From: Pseudoduganella dura
GTDB taxonomy: Bacteria > Pseudomonadota > Gammaproteobacteria > Burkholderiales > Burkholderiaceae_D
DNA length: 64,000 nt
Assembly (NCBI RefSeq): GCF_009727155.1
Contig: NZ_WNWM01000002.1
Span: forward strand, 2,232,001 to 2,296,000
Reading direction: 5' to 3'
The notes under the pieces were generated by a model. That model saw nothing but the letters and a program-made list of their open reading frames with translations. It made no database searches and was not told the DNA's origin. The translations under genes and the position numbers were made by a program. Positions 36,457 to 45,159 of this stretch are shown one piece after another (position 1 is the first letter of the stretch; each line of letters begins with the position of its first letter).

Positions 36457-36915
36457 TCAGGCGAGCGTCTTCGCCGCGTCCTTGATCGCCAGGCGGATGC
36501 GCTGGTAGGTGCCGCAGCGGCAGATGTTGCCGGCCATGGCGCTGTCGATGTCGGCGTCGGTCGGCTTCCTGTTCGTCTTGAGCAGCGCGGCGGCACTCAT
36601 CACCTGCCCGCTCTGGCAGTAGCCGCATTGCGGCACATCGTGCTTCACCCAGGCGTCCTGCACGGCCTTGCCCACCTTGTCGTGTTCCATCGCCTCGATC
36701 GTGGTGACCTTCCGGCCCACGGCCGCGGAGATCGGCGTCACGCACGAACGGATCGGCTGGCCGGCCAGGTGCACGGTGCAGGCGCCGCACAGCGCCGCGC
36801 CGCAGCCGAACTTCGTGCCGGTCATGTTGAGGTTGTCGCGCAACGCCCACAGGATGGGTGTCGACGGATCGGCGTCCACCTGGGTGTCGCGCCCGTTGAT
36901 GTTCAGGATGACCAT
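36457..36915 (-). CDS. (2Fe-2S)-binding subunit of xanthine dehydrogenase family (isoquinoline 1-oxidoreductase alpha type)
   Basis: 152 residues with two iron-sulfur sites: plant-ferredoxin type Cys38, Cys43, Cys46, Cys58 ([12 protein letters not shown]), and the second helical cluster Cys97, Cys100, Cys132, Cys134 (CGYCQSGQ and NICRCGTY). AGGAG precedes the ATG. First gene of the five-gene minus-strand operon; 10 bases separate it from the large subunit. It has no signal of its own, so it is presumably exported with the Tat-bearing partner. Confidence 0.93.
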   Translation of the reverse strand: MVILNINGRDTQVDADPSTPILWALRDNLNMTGTKFGCGAALCGACTVHLAGQPIRSCVTPISAAVGRKVTTIEAMEHDKVGKAVQDAWVKHDVPQCGYCQSGQVMSAAALLKTNRKPTDADIDSAMAGNICRCGTYQRIRLAIKDAAKTLA

Positions 36916-37016
36916 GTTTGCTCCTGGTTTTGGCGGAGAAATCGAAAAAGCGGATGTAAAAACGGCGCGCTTCGTTGGCGCGCCGCGTCGATGCAGTCGT
37001 TGCGGTTAATGCCGCC

Positions 37017-37739
37017 TCACTTGATGGAAGCGAATTTCTCTTCCATTGCCGCGGCGTCGATCGCGCCCGGAATGCGGCTGCCGTCGGCAAAGAAGATCGC
37101 CGGCGTGCCTTGCAGGCCCAGCTTGTTCCCCAGCGCCAGCACCTTGTCGTTCGGCGCCGTGCAGCCGGCCGGCGCGGCCGGCGCCTGCTTGCCGGACAAC
37201 ATCCAGTCGTCCCATGCACGGTTGCGGTCCGCCGCACACCAGATATTGCGCGATTTCACGGTGGAATCGGGCGACAGGATGTTGTACATGAACGTGTAGA
37301 CGGTGACGTTGTCGACCTTCGACAGCGTCTGCTGGCGGAATTTCTTGCAGTAGCCGCAGTTCGGGTCTTCGAAGATGGCAACCACGCGTTTGCCGTTGCC
37401 CTTGACCGTTTTCAGCGCCAGTTCCAGCGGCAGGTCCGAGAACTTGATGCGGCTGATGTCGTCGATACGGGCTTGCGTGACATCTTCCTTGGTCTTCAGG
37501 TTGAAGATGTGCCCCGCGAACAGGTATGTGCCCGTCTTGTCCGTGTAGCGGATCTCGCTGCCGATACGGATTTCGTACAGGCCGGCATATGGCGTTTCGC
37601 GTACGGAGTCGATCTTGACGTTGTCGCCCAGTTTCGGCTCGACGTTCTTGCGGATGGTGGCTTCGACGCCGTTGTCGGCGCCCGCGCACGACATCAGCAA
37701 CGCCGATGCCAGCACGAGGCCGGTCTTGATGAACTTCAT
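37017..37739 (-). CDS. dsbC: Thiol:disulfide interchange protein DsbC
   Basis: 240-residue periplasmic disulfide isomerase. Signal peptide MKFIKTGLVLASALLMSCAGA, whose LMSC could also be a lipobox. N-terminal dimerisation domain about residues 24-90, then a thioredoxin fold with active-site C128-G-Y-C131 (FEDPNCGYCKK). A second Cys pair (NIWCAAD, AGCTAP) and the cis-Pro block GLQGTPAIFFADG are present. GGAGAG precedes the ATG. Followed by the hydroxylase gene on the same strand in the transcription sense from the right. Confidence 0.95.
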   Translation of the reverse strand: MKFIKTGLVLASALLMSCAGADNGVEATIRKNVEPKLGDNVKIDSVRETPYAGLYEIRIGSEIRYTDKTGTYLFAGHIFNLKTKEDVTQARIDDISRIKFSDLPLELALKTVKGNGKRVVAIFEDPNCGYCKKFRQQTLSKVDNVTVYTFMYNILSPDSTVKSRNIWCAADRNRAWDDWMLSGKQAPAAPAGCTAPNDKVLALGNKLGLQGTPAIFFADGSRIPGAIDAAAMEEKFASIK

Positions 37740-37787
37740 AGACTCTCCGAGGGGACAGCACGGGATCGCCGCGCCGCCAGGGTGTGA

Positions 37788-38996
37788 TCAGTGCCGGCCC
37801 AGCGCGTGGGACATCAGCGTGCGCTTGACGAACGGCAATTTATCCAGCAAGTTTAGCCCGAAATTGCGCGCCGCGCGAAGCGGTTCGAGATTGGCGCCGA
37901 ACAAACGTTGCAAGCCATCAGTGGTGGCTTGCATCAGCAGCACTTCTTCCCTGCGCGAGCGGCCGTAGCGGGCAAGCACGCGCTCGTCGCCGATGGAACG
38001 GTGTTCCTCGCGTTCGGTCACGGCGCGCACCAGGTCGCGCACGTCGCCAAAGCCCAGGTTCATGCCATGGCCGGCCAGCGGATGCACCACGTGGGCCGCG
38101 TCGCCGATCAGCGCCACGCGCTGGGCCACCAGGGAATGGGGGCGCACCAGCGCCAGCGGGAAGGCGCGCACGCCCTCCGGCAATACCGGGGTCAGCCTGC
38201 CGAGCTTGTCGGCGGCGAATTCCGCCAGGCGGTCGGCCAGCGCCTGCGCGCCTTCGCTGCACAGCTGGTCGGCCAGCATGTCCGGCGCGGACCAGACCAG
38301 CGATACGCGGTTGCCGGGCAACGGCAGCAGCGCCACGATACCGCGGGTGCAAGTGAACCACTGGAGGGCGGCGCCGTGGTGCGGCAGCTCGGTCTCGAAG
38401 TTGGCAACCACGCCCTTCTGGCCATACGGCTTGTAGTCGAGGCCGATATCGCACTGGCCGCGCACCCATGACTGGGCGCCGTCCGCGCCGACGATCAGCG
38501 ATGCCTTGACGGCAGTGCCATCCTCCAGCTGCACGGCGGCGCCATGCTCGTCGCATTTCAGCGCCACCGCGCGGCCGGTCACGACATGCACGTTCTGCGC
38601 GAAGCGCAGCGCGGCATCGAGGGCGCCGTTCAGGTTGCGGTCCTCCACGATCCAGGCCAGAGTATCGGCATGGGCGCCGTAGGCGTCGAAGTTGAGGTGG
38701 CCGGGCTGCTCGCCGTCGCCCTTGACGATCATGCCGTCGACCGGGGCGATGCGCTGCTGGTCCATCGCGCCCCATACCTTGAGGTTCGACAGCAGCTCGT
38801 GCGCGGTATGGTTCAGCGCATACACGCGCACGTCCCAGCTGGGTTCCAGACCGTCGGGTTTCGGCGCCGCGGGCGGGCCGAGCAACGTGACGCTCTGGCC
38901 GGCCTGGGCGAATGCCAGCGCGGCCGTCTTGGCGATCGCGCCGTTGCCGACGATGCAGACCGCCGTCTGCACGTGGTGCTTGGAGGAGGATGGCAT
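37788..38996 (-). CDS. UbiH/UbiF/Coq6-family FAD monooxygenase
   Basis: About 402 residues. FAD-binding Rossmann start VCIVGNGAIAKTAALAFAQAG and the second FAD motif LIGDAAHVVHPLAGHGMNLGFGDVRDL, typical of ubiquinone ring hydroxylases; the DG fingerprint LIVGADGAQSWVR lies between. ATGs at 39002 and 38996 are both possible; GGCGG is better spaced for 38996. A TATAAT hexamer at 39009-39014 would give an almost leaderless mRNA, but no -35 is evident. It ends 48 bases before the dsbC ATG and may be co-transcribed with dsbC. Which ring position it hydroxylates cannot be told. Confidence 0.88.
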   Translation of the reverse strand: MPSSSKHHVQTAVCIVGNGAIAKTAALAFAQAGQSVTLLGPPAAPKPDGLEPSWDVRVYALNHTAHELLSNLKVWGAMDQQRIAPVDGMIVKGDGEQPGHLNFDAYGAHADTLAWIVEDRNLNGALDAALRFAQNVHVVTGRAVALKCDEHGAAVQLEDGTAVKASLIVGADGAQSWVRGQCDIGLDYKPYGQKGVVANFETELPHHGAALQWFTCTRGIVALLPLPGNRVSLVWSAPDMLADQLCSEGAQALADRLAEFAADKLGRLTPVLPEGVRAFPLALVRPHSLVAQRVALIGDAAHVVHPLAGHGMNLGFGDVRDLVRAVTEREEHRSIGDERVLARYGRSRREEVLLMQATTDGLQRLFGANLEPLRAARNFGLNLLDKLPFVKRTLMSHALGRH

Positions 38997-39056
38997 GTTC
39001 ATGCCGCCATTATAACTTTCGCGCGCCTGGGGGCGCGCTGGGCAGGATGCAGCAGG

Positions 39057-39086
39057 GAATTCGAGGAGCATTGAATTCGAGGAGCA
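39057..39086. repeat. 16-bp tandem repeat upstream of the hydroxylase
   Basis: gaattcgaggagca occurs twice with a 16-base period. Short; no function proposed. Confidence 0.5.
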
Positions 39087-39143
39087 CTGCTTCTCGCCTG
39101 AGGAACGACGCATCCGTGCAGGCCTGCTCGGACGCCTGCTACC

Positions 39144-39953
39144 TCAATCCCATGCCGGCGCGATGCCTTCCGGGTTCGCGATCCGGTCATTGGCATCCAG
39201 CGCGGCGATGGCGGCCATTTCCTCTTCCGACAGCGTGATCCGTGCCGCCAGCAGGTTCGCCGCCAGGTTCTCCCGCTTCGTCGACGAAGGAATCACGGCG
39301 AAGCCCTGCTGCAGCGACCAGGCCAGCGCCACCTGGGCCGGCGTCGCCTCGTGCTTCGCGGCGATGCGGGCAATGACCGGGTCCTTCATGACCTTGCCAT
39401 AGGCCAGCGGCATGTAGGCCGTCAGGTGGAGTCCGTGCTCGCGGGCGAACCGCGCCACTGCGCGATTCTGCAGGTAGGGGTGGATTTCAACCTGGTTGGT
39501 CGCGATCTCCGCCGCGCCCACGGCATCGATCGCCTCCCCCATATGGCGCAGCGTGAAGTTCGAGATGCCGATCCGGCGGGCCAGGCCCGCCCGCTTTGCC
39601 GCCAGCAGCGCCGCCATGTATTCGGCGACCGGCACCTCGTCCCGTGGCGACGGCCAGTGGATCAGCGCCAGGTCGACCTGCTGCAGCCGCAGCTTGTCGA
39701 GGCTTTCCTGCAGGCTGGGAATCAACCTGTCGCCGGCCAGGTTCGCCGTCCAGACCTTGGTCGTGACGAACAGTTCATCCCGGGCGATACCGCTTTCGGC
39801 GATCGCCGTGCCCACGTCGGCCTCGTTGCCGTAGATCTGCGCGGTATCGATGTGGCGGTAACCGAGCTCCAGCCCGGCACGGACGGAATCGATGACCACC
39901 CGGCCCTGCAGGCGGAACGTGCCGAGGCCGATGGCGGGGATCTTGTCTTGCAT
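39144..39953 (-). CDS. dkgB: Aldo/keto reductase, 2,5-diketo-D-gluconate reductase B-like
   Basis: 269 residues, same length class as E. coli DkgB and very similar by eye: [34 protein letters not shown] (catalytic Asp and Tyr), TTKVW (Lys), LIHWPSP (His), [22 protein letters not shown], and ends [15 protein letters not shown]-dependent reduction of small aldehydes such as methylglyoxal is likely. AAGGAGA is well placed before the ATG at 39953. Confidence 0.92.
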   Translation of the reverse strand: MQDKIPAIGLGTFRLQGRVVIDSVRAGLELGYRHIDTAQIYGNEADVGTAIAESGIARDELFVTTKVWTANLAGDRLIPSLQESLDKLRLQQVDLALIHWPSPRDEVPVAEYMAALLAAKRAGLARRIGISNFTLRHMGEAIDAVGAAEIATNQVEIHPYLQNRAVARFAREHGLHLTAYMPLAYGKVMKDPVIARIAAKHEATPAQVALAWSLQQGFAVIPSSTKRENLAANLLAARITLSEEEMAAIAALDANDRIANPEGIAPAWD

Positions 39954-40073
39954 GGTGTTCTCCTTGGTGTCGATGGAGAACATGATGCCGGGATTCGTTG
40001 TTGAGAAAAAGCAGCATCCCTACAATTGATAGTTGATCCAGGCGCAACGATTCAGAAAAGGCTGCAGTGTCTA

Positions 40074-40101
40074 TTGCAACTCTGCATTGACCTGCTATAA
40101 T
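40074..40101 (+). promoter_or_regulatory. tRNA-Phe promoter
   Basis: -35 TTGCAA (40074-40079), 16-base spacer, perfect -10 TATAAT (40096-40101); tRNA starts 11 bases later. Confidence 0.7.
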
Positions 40102-40111
40102 GCGGCCTCTT

Positions 40112-40187
40112 GGCCTGGTAGCTCAGTTGGTAGAGCAGAGGATTGAAAATCCTTGTGTCGGTGGTTCGATTCCGCCCCGGGCCACCA
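40112..40187 (+). tRNA. tRNA-Phe (GAA)
   Basis: 76-nt tRNA with encoded CCA, anticodon GAA in loop TTGAAAA, acceptor GGCCTGG / CCGGGCC. It has its own promoter and a terminator 12 bases downstream. Confidence 0.97.
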
Positions 40188-40198
40188 AGAACAAGCAA

Positions 40199-40224
40199 AC
40201 GCCACCTTCGGGTGGCGTTTTTGT
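40199..40224 (+). terminator. tRNA-Phe terminator
   Basis: Perfect stem acgccacc / ggtggcgt with loop ttcg, followed by ttttt. Confidence 0.9.
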
Positions 40225-40288
40225 TTGCAGTATCGAAAGTGTGCCGTCCAGTCCTTTTCGAACTCCGGCCGACCAGAATTGCCGAAAC

Positions 40289-40325
40289 AGAGCGCCAACC
40301 TGCGAAGGTTGGCGCTCTTTTTTTT
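40289..40325 (+). terminator. Orphan strong terminator
   Basis: Stem agagcgccaacc / ggttggcgctct with loop tgcgaa and a nine-T run. No annotated gene lies between it and the tRNA terminator 65 bases earlier, so either it backs up the tRNA or it ends a small transcript starting near 40226. Confidence 0.85.
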
Positions 40326-40546
40326 ACGGGATGCCCGGCAGTGCCGGCGGTATCCGGCAAGCAATCCACGTTGCAGTTTCTGGCAATCATTCCAACGATT
40401 GACTGTGGTCAGCCCACTTTTATTTTGCCATCGAGGCTATTGCCGAAACATCTTTATTTGTTACTATCCCGAGGCTACGCACGTTTTTGGTGCACCGCAC
40501 CCGTCGTCTCTCTCGCAGCGGCGCCTTTCGTTCTTTGGAATCCACC
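40326..40546. other. Intergenic upstream of gdhA
   Basis: No gene recognised. It must carry the gdhA promoter, but no convincing -35/-10 pair or NtrC-type site was found by eye. Confidence 0.4.
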
Positions 40547-41890
40547 ATGAAATACGCATCCGTACATCAGTTTTTGCAGCATGTTGCCGACCGCAACGCA
40601 GGCCAGCCGGAATTTTTGCAGGCTGTTACCGAAGTCATGGAAAGCCTGTGGCCGTTCATTGAAAAGCACCCCAGGTATGCCGAACAGGGCCTGCTGGACC
40701 GCCTGGTCGAGCCGGAGCGGGTGGTCATGTTCCGCGTCTCCTGGGTGGACGATCATGGCCAGGTCCAGGTCAACCGCGGCTACCGCATCCAGCACAGCAT
40801 GGCGATCGGCCCCTACAAGGGCGGCCTGCGCTTCCACCCGTCGGTCACGTTGTCGGTCCTGAAATTCCTGGCCTTCGAGCAGACTTTCAAGAATGCGTTG
40901 ACGACGCTGCCGATGGGCGGCGGCAAGGGCGGTTCCGACTTCGATCCCAAGGGCAAGAGCCAGGGCGAGGTGATGCGCTTCTGCCAGGCGTTCGTGAGCG
41001 AGCTGTTCCGCCACGTCGGCTCCGATACCGACGTTCCCGCCGGCGATATCGGCGTGGGCGGGCGTGAAGTGGGCTACATGGCCGGCATGATGAAAAAGCT
41101 CAGCAATCGCGCCGATTGCGTGTTCACCGGCAAGGGCCTGAGCTTCGGCGGTTCGCTGATGCGCCCCGAAGCGACCGGCTACGGCACCGTCTACTTTGCC
41201 GAGGAAATGCTCAGGACGCGCGGCCGCTCGTTCGACGGCCTGCGCGTCAGCGTGTCCGGTTCGGGCAACGTGGCGCAATACGCCGTCGAAAAAGCGATGT
41301 CGCTCGGCGCCAGGGTCGTCACGGTATCGGATTCGAGCGGCACCGTGATCGACATGGATGGCTTCACCCCCGAGAAGCTGGCCATCCTGATGGACGTGAA
41401 AAACCACCTGTATGGCCGCGTCGGCGATTACGCCGCACGCACCGGCAGCCGCTTCGAAGCGGGTGTGCGTCCATGGCACGTGCCGGTCGACGTGGCACTG
41501 CCCTGCGCCACGCAGAACGAGCTCGATGCGACCGATGCCGCCACCCTGATCGGCAACGGCGTGCTGTGCGTGGCCGAAGGCGCCAACATGCCCTCCACCA
41601 TCGAGGCGGCAAAGGCGTTCGAGGCGGCCGGCGTGCTGTACGCGCCGGGCAAGGCTAGCAACGCCGGCGGCGTCGCCACGTCGGGCCTGGAGATGAGCCA
41701 GAACGCGGAACGCATCGGCTGGCCGCGCGAGGAAGTGGATACCCGCCTGCTGCAGATCATGAAAGGCATCCACGAAGCCTGCGTGAAGTACGGCACGCGC
41801 GCGGACGGCAGCATCAGCTACGTGGACGGCGCGAACATCGCCGGGTTCGTGAAGGTGGCCGATGCGATGCTGGCCCAAGGGGTCATTTGA
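40547..41890 (+). CDS. gdhA: NADP-specific glutamate dehydrogenase
   Basis: 447 residues; reductive amination of 2-oxoglutarate, nitrogen assimilation at high ammonium. Hexameric GDH signatures are YRIQHSMAIGPYKGGLRFHPSV, the catalytic Lys in LPMGGGKGGSDFDPKGKS, PAGDIGVGGREVGYM, the Rossmann SGSGNVAQYAVEKA, and ASNAGGVATSGLEMSQNA. Length matches the E. coli-type enzyme. GGAA is the only Shine-Dalgarno-like element. A hairpin terminator follows at 41961. Confidence 0.97.
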   Translation: MKYASVHQFLQHVADRNAGQPEFLQAVTEVMESLWPFIEKHPRYAEQGLLDRLVEPERVVMFRVSWVDDHGQVQVNRGYRIQHSMAIGPYKGGLRFHPSVTLSVLKFLAFEQTFKNALTTLPMGGGKGGSDFDPKGKSQGEVMRFCQAFVSELFRHVGSDTDVPAGDIGVGGREVGYMAGMMKKLSNRADCVFTGKGLSFGGSLMRPEATGYGTVYFAEEMLRTRGRSFDGLRVSVSGSGNVAQYAVEKAMSLGARVVTVSDSSGTVIDMDGFTPEKLAILMDVKNHLYGRVGDYAARTGSRFEAGVRPWHVPVDVALPCATQNELDATDAATLIGNGVLCVAEGANMPSTIEAAKAFEAAGVLYAPGKASNAGGVATSGLEMSQNAERIGWPREEVDTRLLQIMKGIHEACVKYGTRADGSISYVDGANIAGFVKVADAMLAQGVI

Positions 41891-41960
41891 TCTTCCCGCG
41901 TCTATAAGGGCAGCCCGAAAAACCTCTCGCGCGGCTTTCTCCCGACGATATCGGTACCCG

Positions 41961-41992
41961 TACAACGCCAACCCATGCAGGTTGGCGTTGTC
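41961..41992 (+). terminator. Terminator after gdhA
   Basis: Perfect stem acaacgccaacc / ggttggcgttgt with loop catgca, then cgttt. It lies 70 bases past the gdhA stop. Confidence 0.75.
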
Positions 41993-42131
41993 GTTTCCGG
42001 CCGCCGCGTTCCCGTCATGTGCGACTGGATGCGCATGTTCGAAATTCCGCAAATTCGCCATTGGGTAATGCATTTCAGATAATATATTTAGTTGTCTTTT
42101 TATATTTCATAACTATCAACTAGATATCGAC

Positions 42132-44201
42132 ATGACGACCAACGCATCTTTCGGCAACGTTCTACAGGGAAGCCTGACCAACAGGGCCACGGATACATAC
42201 CAGCTGACCACTGCGGCCGGCGGCATCGTAACGCTCGATTTCCTCCATCCCGCCGGCGCGGGCAACACAGGTGCGCCCATCGTCATATCGGTGGTCGATG
42301 CCCTTGGCAATGTCGTCTTCAGCGGAACAACGCGCGGCAATGCCAGCTTTGTCACCACCGTGGCTTCCGCGGGCATATATTCACTGAAGATCGGTGACGG
42401 CGATTCCAGCGACCGTACCGACGGCGGCACATACAGCGTGACGCCAACCCTGAAGACTGCCGCCGGTACCAGCTATGACGGCGGCAGCAACAACACCACG
42501 GCGAGCGCCGTATCCGCCGCAATGGAAACGGCCATCGTCGGCAGCCTGAACAACAGGGATGTCGACATGTTCAAGGTGCATGCCGACAGCGGCGGCGTGT
42601 TGACGCTGTCGCTGCTGCATCCCGATGGCGCCGGCAACGGCGGGGAACAGATCAAGGTCGATGTGCTGGATTCGGCCGGCAATATCGTTACCACCAGGAC
42701 GCTGACCGGCGACGGCAGCATTGTGACCACCGTGGCCACCGCCGGCGACTATTACCTGAGAATCGCCGACGGCAGTATCTACACGTATGCCGACGGGGGC
42801 CTCTATACACTGACACCAACATTGTCCGCCGCAGCGGGCATCACGTACGATGGCGCGGCGAACAACACCACGGTAACCGCCCTGTCCAGCGAGATGGCGA
42901 CAGCCATCGCCGGCAGCCTGGATAACAGGGATGTCGACATGTTCAAGGTGCATGCGGACAGCGGCGGCATACTCACGCTGGCGCTGTCGCATCCCGACGG
43001 TGTCGATGGCGGCGGCGCACCGATCAGGGTCGATGTGCTCGACGCAGCCGGCAAGGTGGTCGCCACGCAGACCCTGAAAGGCACCGGCGCCTTTGTCACC
43101 ACGGTGGCCTCGGCTGGCGACTATTACCTGAAAGTTGCCGACGACAGCATTTATACCTACAACGACGGTGGCGTCTACACGCTCACGCCCACCTTGCTCG
43201 GCCAGCCCGGCGTGGTCTACGACGGCGCAGCCAACATCACCGCCGCCACCGCCCTGGCCGCGCCGCTGTCGACAACGATCATGGGCAGCATCGATAACCG
43301 CGATATCGATTACTTCAAGTTCACAGCGGCCACCAGCGGCACTCTGACCGTCAACTTCAGCCATCCCGACGGGGCGGGCACCGCGGGCAGTCGGATCGAC
43401 CTCGCCATTATCGACAGCGGTGGCAAGACCGTGTTCACGAAGACCGAGCGCGGCAGCGACCTGGTCAACGTGACACTGGCCAACGCCGGCGAGTATTACC
43501 TGAAGGTCAGCGACGGCAGCACCTCCATCTATGACGATGGCGGCATCTACAAGATCATTGCCGGCATGAGCAGCGCGGGCGGCATCAACCTGGCCGGCAC
43601 GGATGCCGCGGAAAGCCTTGCCGGCACGGCCGGCAACGACGTCATCAACGGCGGCACCGGCCGGGACGTGGTCGCCTATAGCGGCAATAGCGGCGATTAT
43701 CAGATCACGGCTTCCCCGGTTGGCGCGCGCGTTGCCGGCAACACTGGCGTCGATGGTTCGGATACGCTGATCAACGTGGAACGGCTGCAGTTCGCGGACA
43801 AGGTGGTGGCGCTGGATGTGGATGGCGTGGCTGGCCAGGCTTATCGCCTGTATCAGGCCGCGTTCGACCGCACTCCGGACAGCACGGGGCTGGGCTTCTG
43901 GATCGGTGCGATGGACAATGGCGTCTCGCTGGACAGCGTGGCCGCGTCCTTTATCGGCTCGGATGAATTCCAGCTGCGCTACGGCAGCGACGCTTCCAAC
44001 CTTGAAATCGTCAGCGGTTTCTATGCCAATGTCCTGCACCGCGCCCCTGACCAGGGCGGCCTGGACTTCTGGGTCGGTGCGCTCGACAGCCATGCCGCCG
44101 ACGCTGCGCACGTCCTCGCCAGCTTCAGCGAAAGTCCTGAAAACATCGCCCAGCTCACCGGTGTGCTGGCACATGGCATCGGCTACACGCCATACGGCTG
44201 A
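42132..44201 (+). CDS. Repeat protein with four beta-rich PPC-like modules and a C-terminal DUF4214 domain
   Basis: 689 residues, no Sec signal. Four modules of about 110-120 residues (about 5-110, 125-232, 245-354, 365-478), each with GSL.NRD.D.(F/Y).., a (L/F).HP.GA(G) strand, TTVA.AG.YYL(K/R)(I/V).D and an aromatic T.DGG.Y.L turn. They resemble bacterial pre-peptidase C-terminal domains. Modules 2 and 3 are nearly identical even at DNA level. Then an RTX-like nonapeptide fragment AGNDVINGGTGRD (499-512) and a DUF4214 domain (about 568-675, with two FDRTPD/LHRAPD...GL.FW repeats). The pattern suggests a type I-secreted or surface protein, but no secretion genes are adjacent. The start has no clear Shine-Dalgarno; A/T-rich DNA precedes it. 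Confidence 0.78.
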   Translation: MTTNASFGNVLQGSLTNRATDTYQLTTAAGGIVTLDFLHPAGAGNTGAPIVISVVDALGNVVFSGTTRGNASFVTTVASAGIYSLKIGDGDSSDRTDGGTYSVTPTLKTAAGTSYDGGSNNTTASAVSAAMETAIVGSLNNRDVDMFKVHADSGGVLTLSLLHPDGAGNGGEQIKVDVLDSAGNIVTTRTLTGDGSIVTTVATAGDYYLRIADGSIYTYADGGLYTLTPTLSAAAGITYDGAANNTTVTALSSEMATAIAGSLDNRDVDMFKVHADSGGILTLALSHPDGVDGGGAPIRVDVLDAAGKVVATQTLKGTGAFVTTVASAGDYYLKVADDSIYTYNDGGVYTLTPTLLGQPGVVYDGAANITAATALAAPLSTTIMGSIDNRDIDYFKFTAATSGTLTVNFSHPDGAGTAGSRIDLAIIDSGGKTVFTKTERGSDLVNVTLANAGEYYLKVSDGSTSIYDDGGIYKIIAGMSSAGGINLAGTDAAESLAGTAGNDVINGGTGRDVVAYSGNSGDYQITASPVGARVAGNTGVDGSDTLINVERLQFADKVVALDVDGVAGQAYRLYQAAFDRTPDSTGLGFWIGAMDNGVSLDSVAASFIGSDEFQLRYGSDASNLEIVSGFYANVLHRAPDQGGLDFWVGALDSHAADAAHVLASFSESPENIAQLTGVLAHGIGYTPYG

Positions 44202-44563
44202 GCAAAACCGTCGTCTGAAAGCGCCCCCACCCGAAACGGGTAGGGTCGTCATGGTTTGGTTGATTGCGCAAGACGCGGAACAGGGCGCGCGTAGGCAATG
44301 GCGGCCGCATGGCGCAGCGGTAGTCTGCGGCCGTTCGCGTCGGTGCGCCGCGAATTCCGCGCCATGGCTATACTGGGTTCGCCATGACCGGCATGCGAAT
44401 GGCATGCGGTATTTCTGCCCGCCCGGCGGGAGATGGAACGCGCGGCTGCAAGGCACGCGGCAATTGCGCCCGCAGCCCGCGGCTCATGGTATTACGCCCG
44501 TTTCCGGCAGTAGCAGCGTCGCGGAAACACACTATTCACGATCACAGAACTGACAGGAATAGC
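44202..44563. other. Intergenic, no gene recognised
   Basis: Holds a weak hairpin cccacccgaaacgggtaggg near 44226-44246 after the repeat protein. The rest is GC-rich without an ORF having a ribosome binding site or family match. It presumably carries the promoter of the next gene near 44500-44560. Confidence 0.4.
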
Positions 44564-45073
44564 ATGAAACCAACCTGGATTATCACGGCCAATGCTGGCC
44601 GCGCGCGATTCTACGAAGAATCGTCCCTGACCGAGCCACTGAAGGAAATCGAAGACCTCGTCAGTCCCGGTGCCAAGCAGAACATCTCCGATGTCGTCAC
44701 GGACAAGGCGGGCCCCACGGCCGCCGCCAAGAGCGGCCACAATATCAGCAGCGGCAACCAGGCCCCGGGCATTGCCCACAATGCCAACTCGGGCGCGCCG
44801 AACAAGCAGTACCAGCCCGCCGTCACGCCGGCCGAGCAGGAAGCCGAACATTTTGCCAAGGATATTTCAAGTTATCTGGTGAAAGCACACCAGGAAGGCC
44901 GCTTCGGCCAGCTGGTCATTTCCGCCTCGCCGCAGTTCCTCGGCGTGCTGCGCTCGAACATCGATCCGCATGTGAAAGAGCTGATCAAGACCGAATTCAA
45001 CAAGGACTACACGCACGTCAACGTGTCCCAGTTGCGCGAGCAGCTGCAGGCGCACAAGGCCAAGCAGGAGTAA
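44564..45073 (+). CDS. Host attachment protein family (AtsE-like)
   Basis: 169 residues. N-terminal TWIITANAGRARFYEE and C-terminal LVKAHQEGRFGQLVISASPQFLGVLRSNIDPHVKELIKTEFNKDYTHV are the marks of the family described as required for attachment to host cells, an eRF1-like fold. A 50-residue Asn/Gly/Ala-rich middle (residues about 50-85) is low-complexity and probably disordered. AGGAA precedes the ATG. The biochemical role is unknown; the name comes from Agrobacterium work and may not apply in a soil or water bacterium. Confidence 0.8.
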   Translation: MKPTWIITANAGRARFYEESSLTEPLKEIEDLVSPGAKQNISDVVTDKAGPTAAAKSGHNISSGNQAPGIAHNANSGAPNKQYQPAVTPAEQEAEHFAKDISSYLVKAHQEGRFGQLVISASPQFLGVLRSNIDPHVKELIKTEFNKDYTHVNVSQLREQLQAHKAKQE

Positions 45074-45083
45074 CGATCGGCCG

Positions 45084-45116
45084 CACCAATGCCGCCATGC
45101 GAGGCGGCATTGGCGT
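45084..45116. terminator. Hairpin between convergent genes
   Basis: Stem ccaatgccgcc / ggcggcattgg with loop atgcga. No T-run on either side, so a weak intrinsic terminator at best. Confidence 0.5.
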
Positions 45117-45159
45117 GCCAAGGCATCGGCGCCTCGCCGGTGCCGTGCCACGCGAACCG

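Noticed and set aside
42132..44201. Type I secretion substrate with full RTX block
   Set aside because: Only one nonapeptide-like stretch is present and no ABC/MFP secretion genes are adjacent, so secretion remains an inference.
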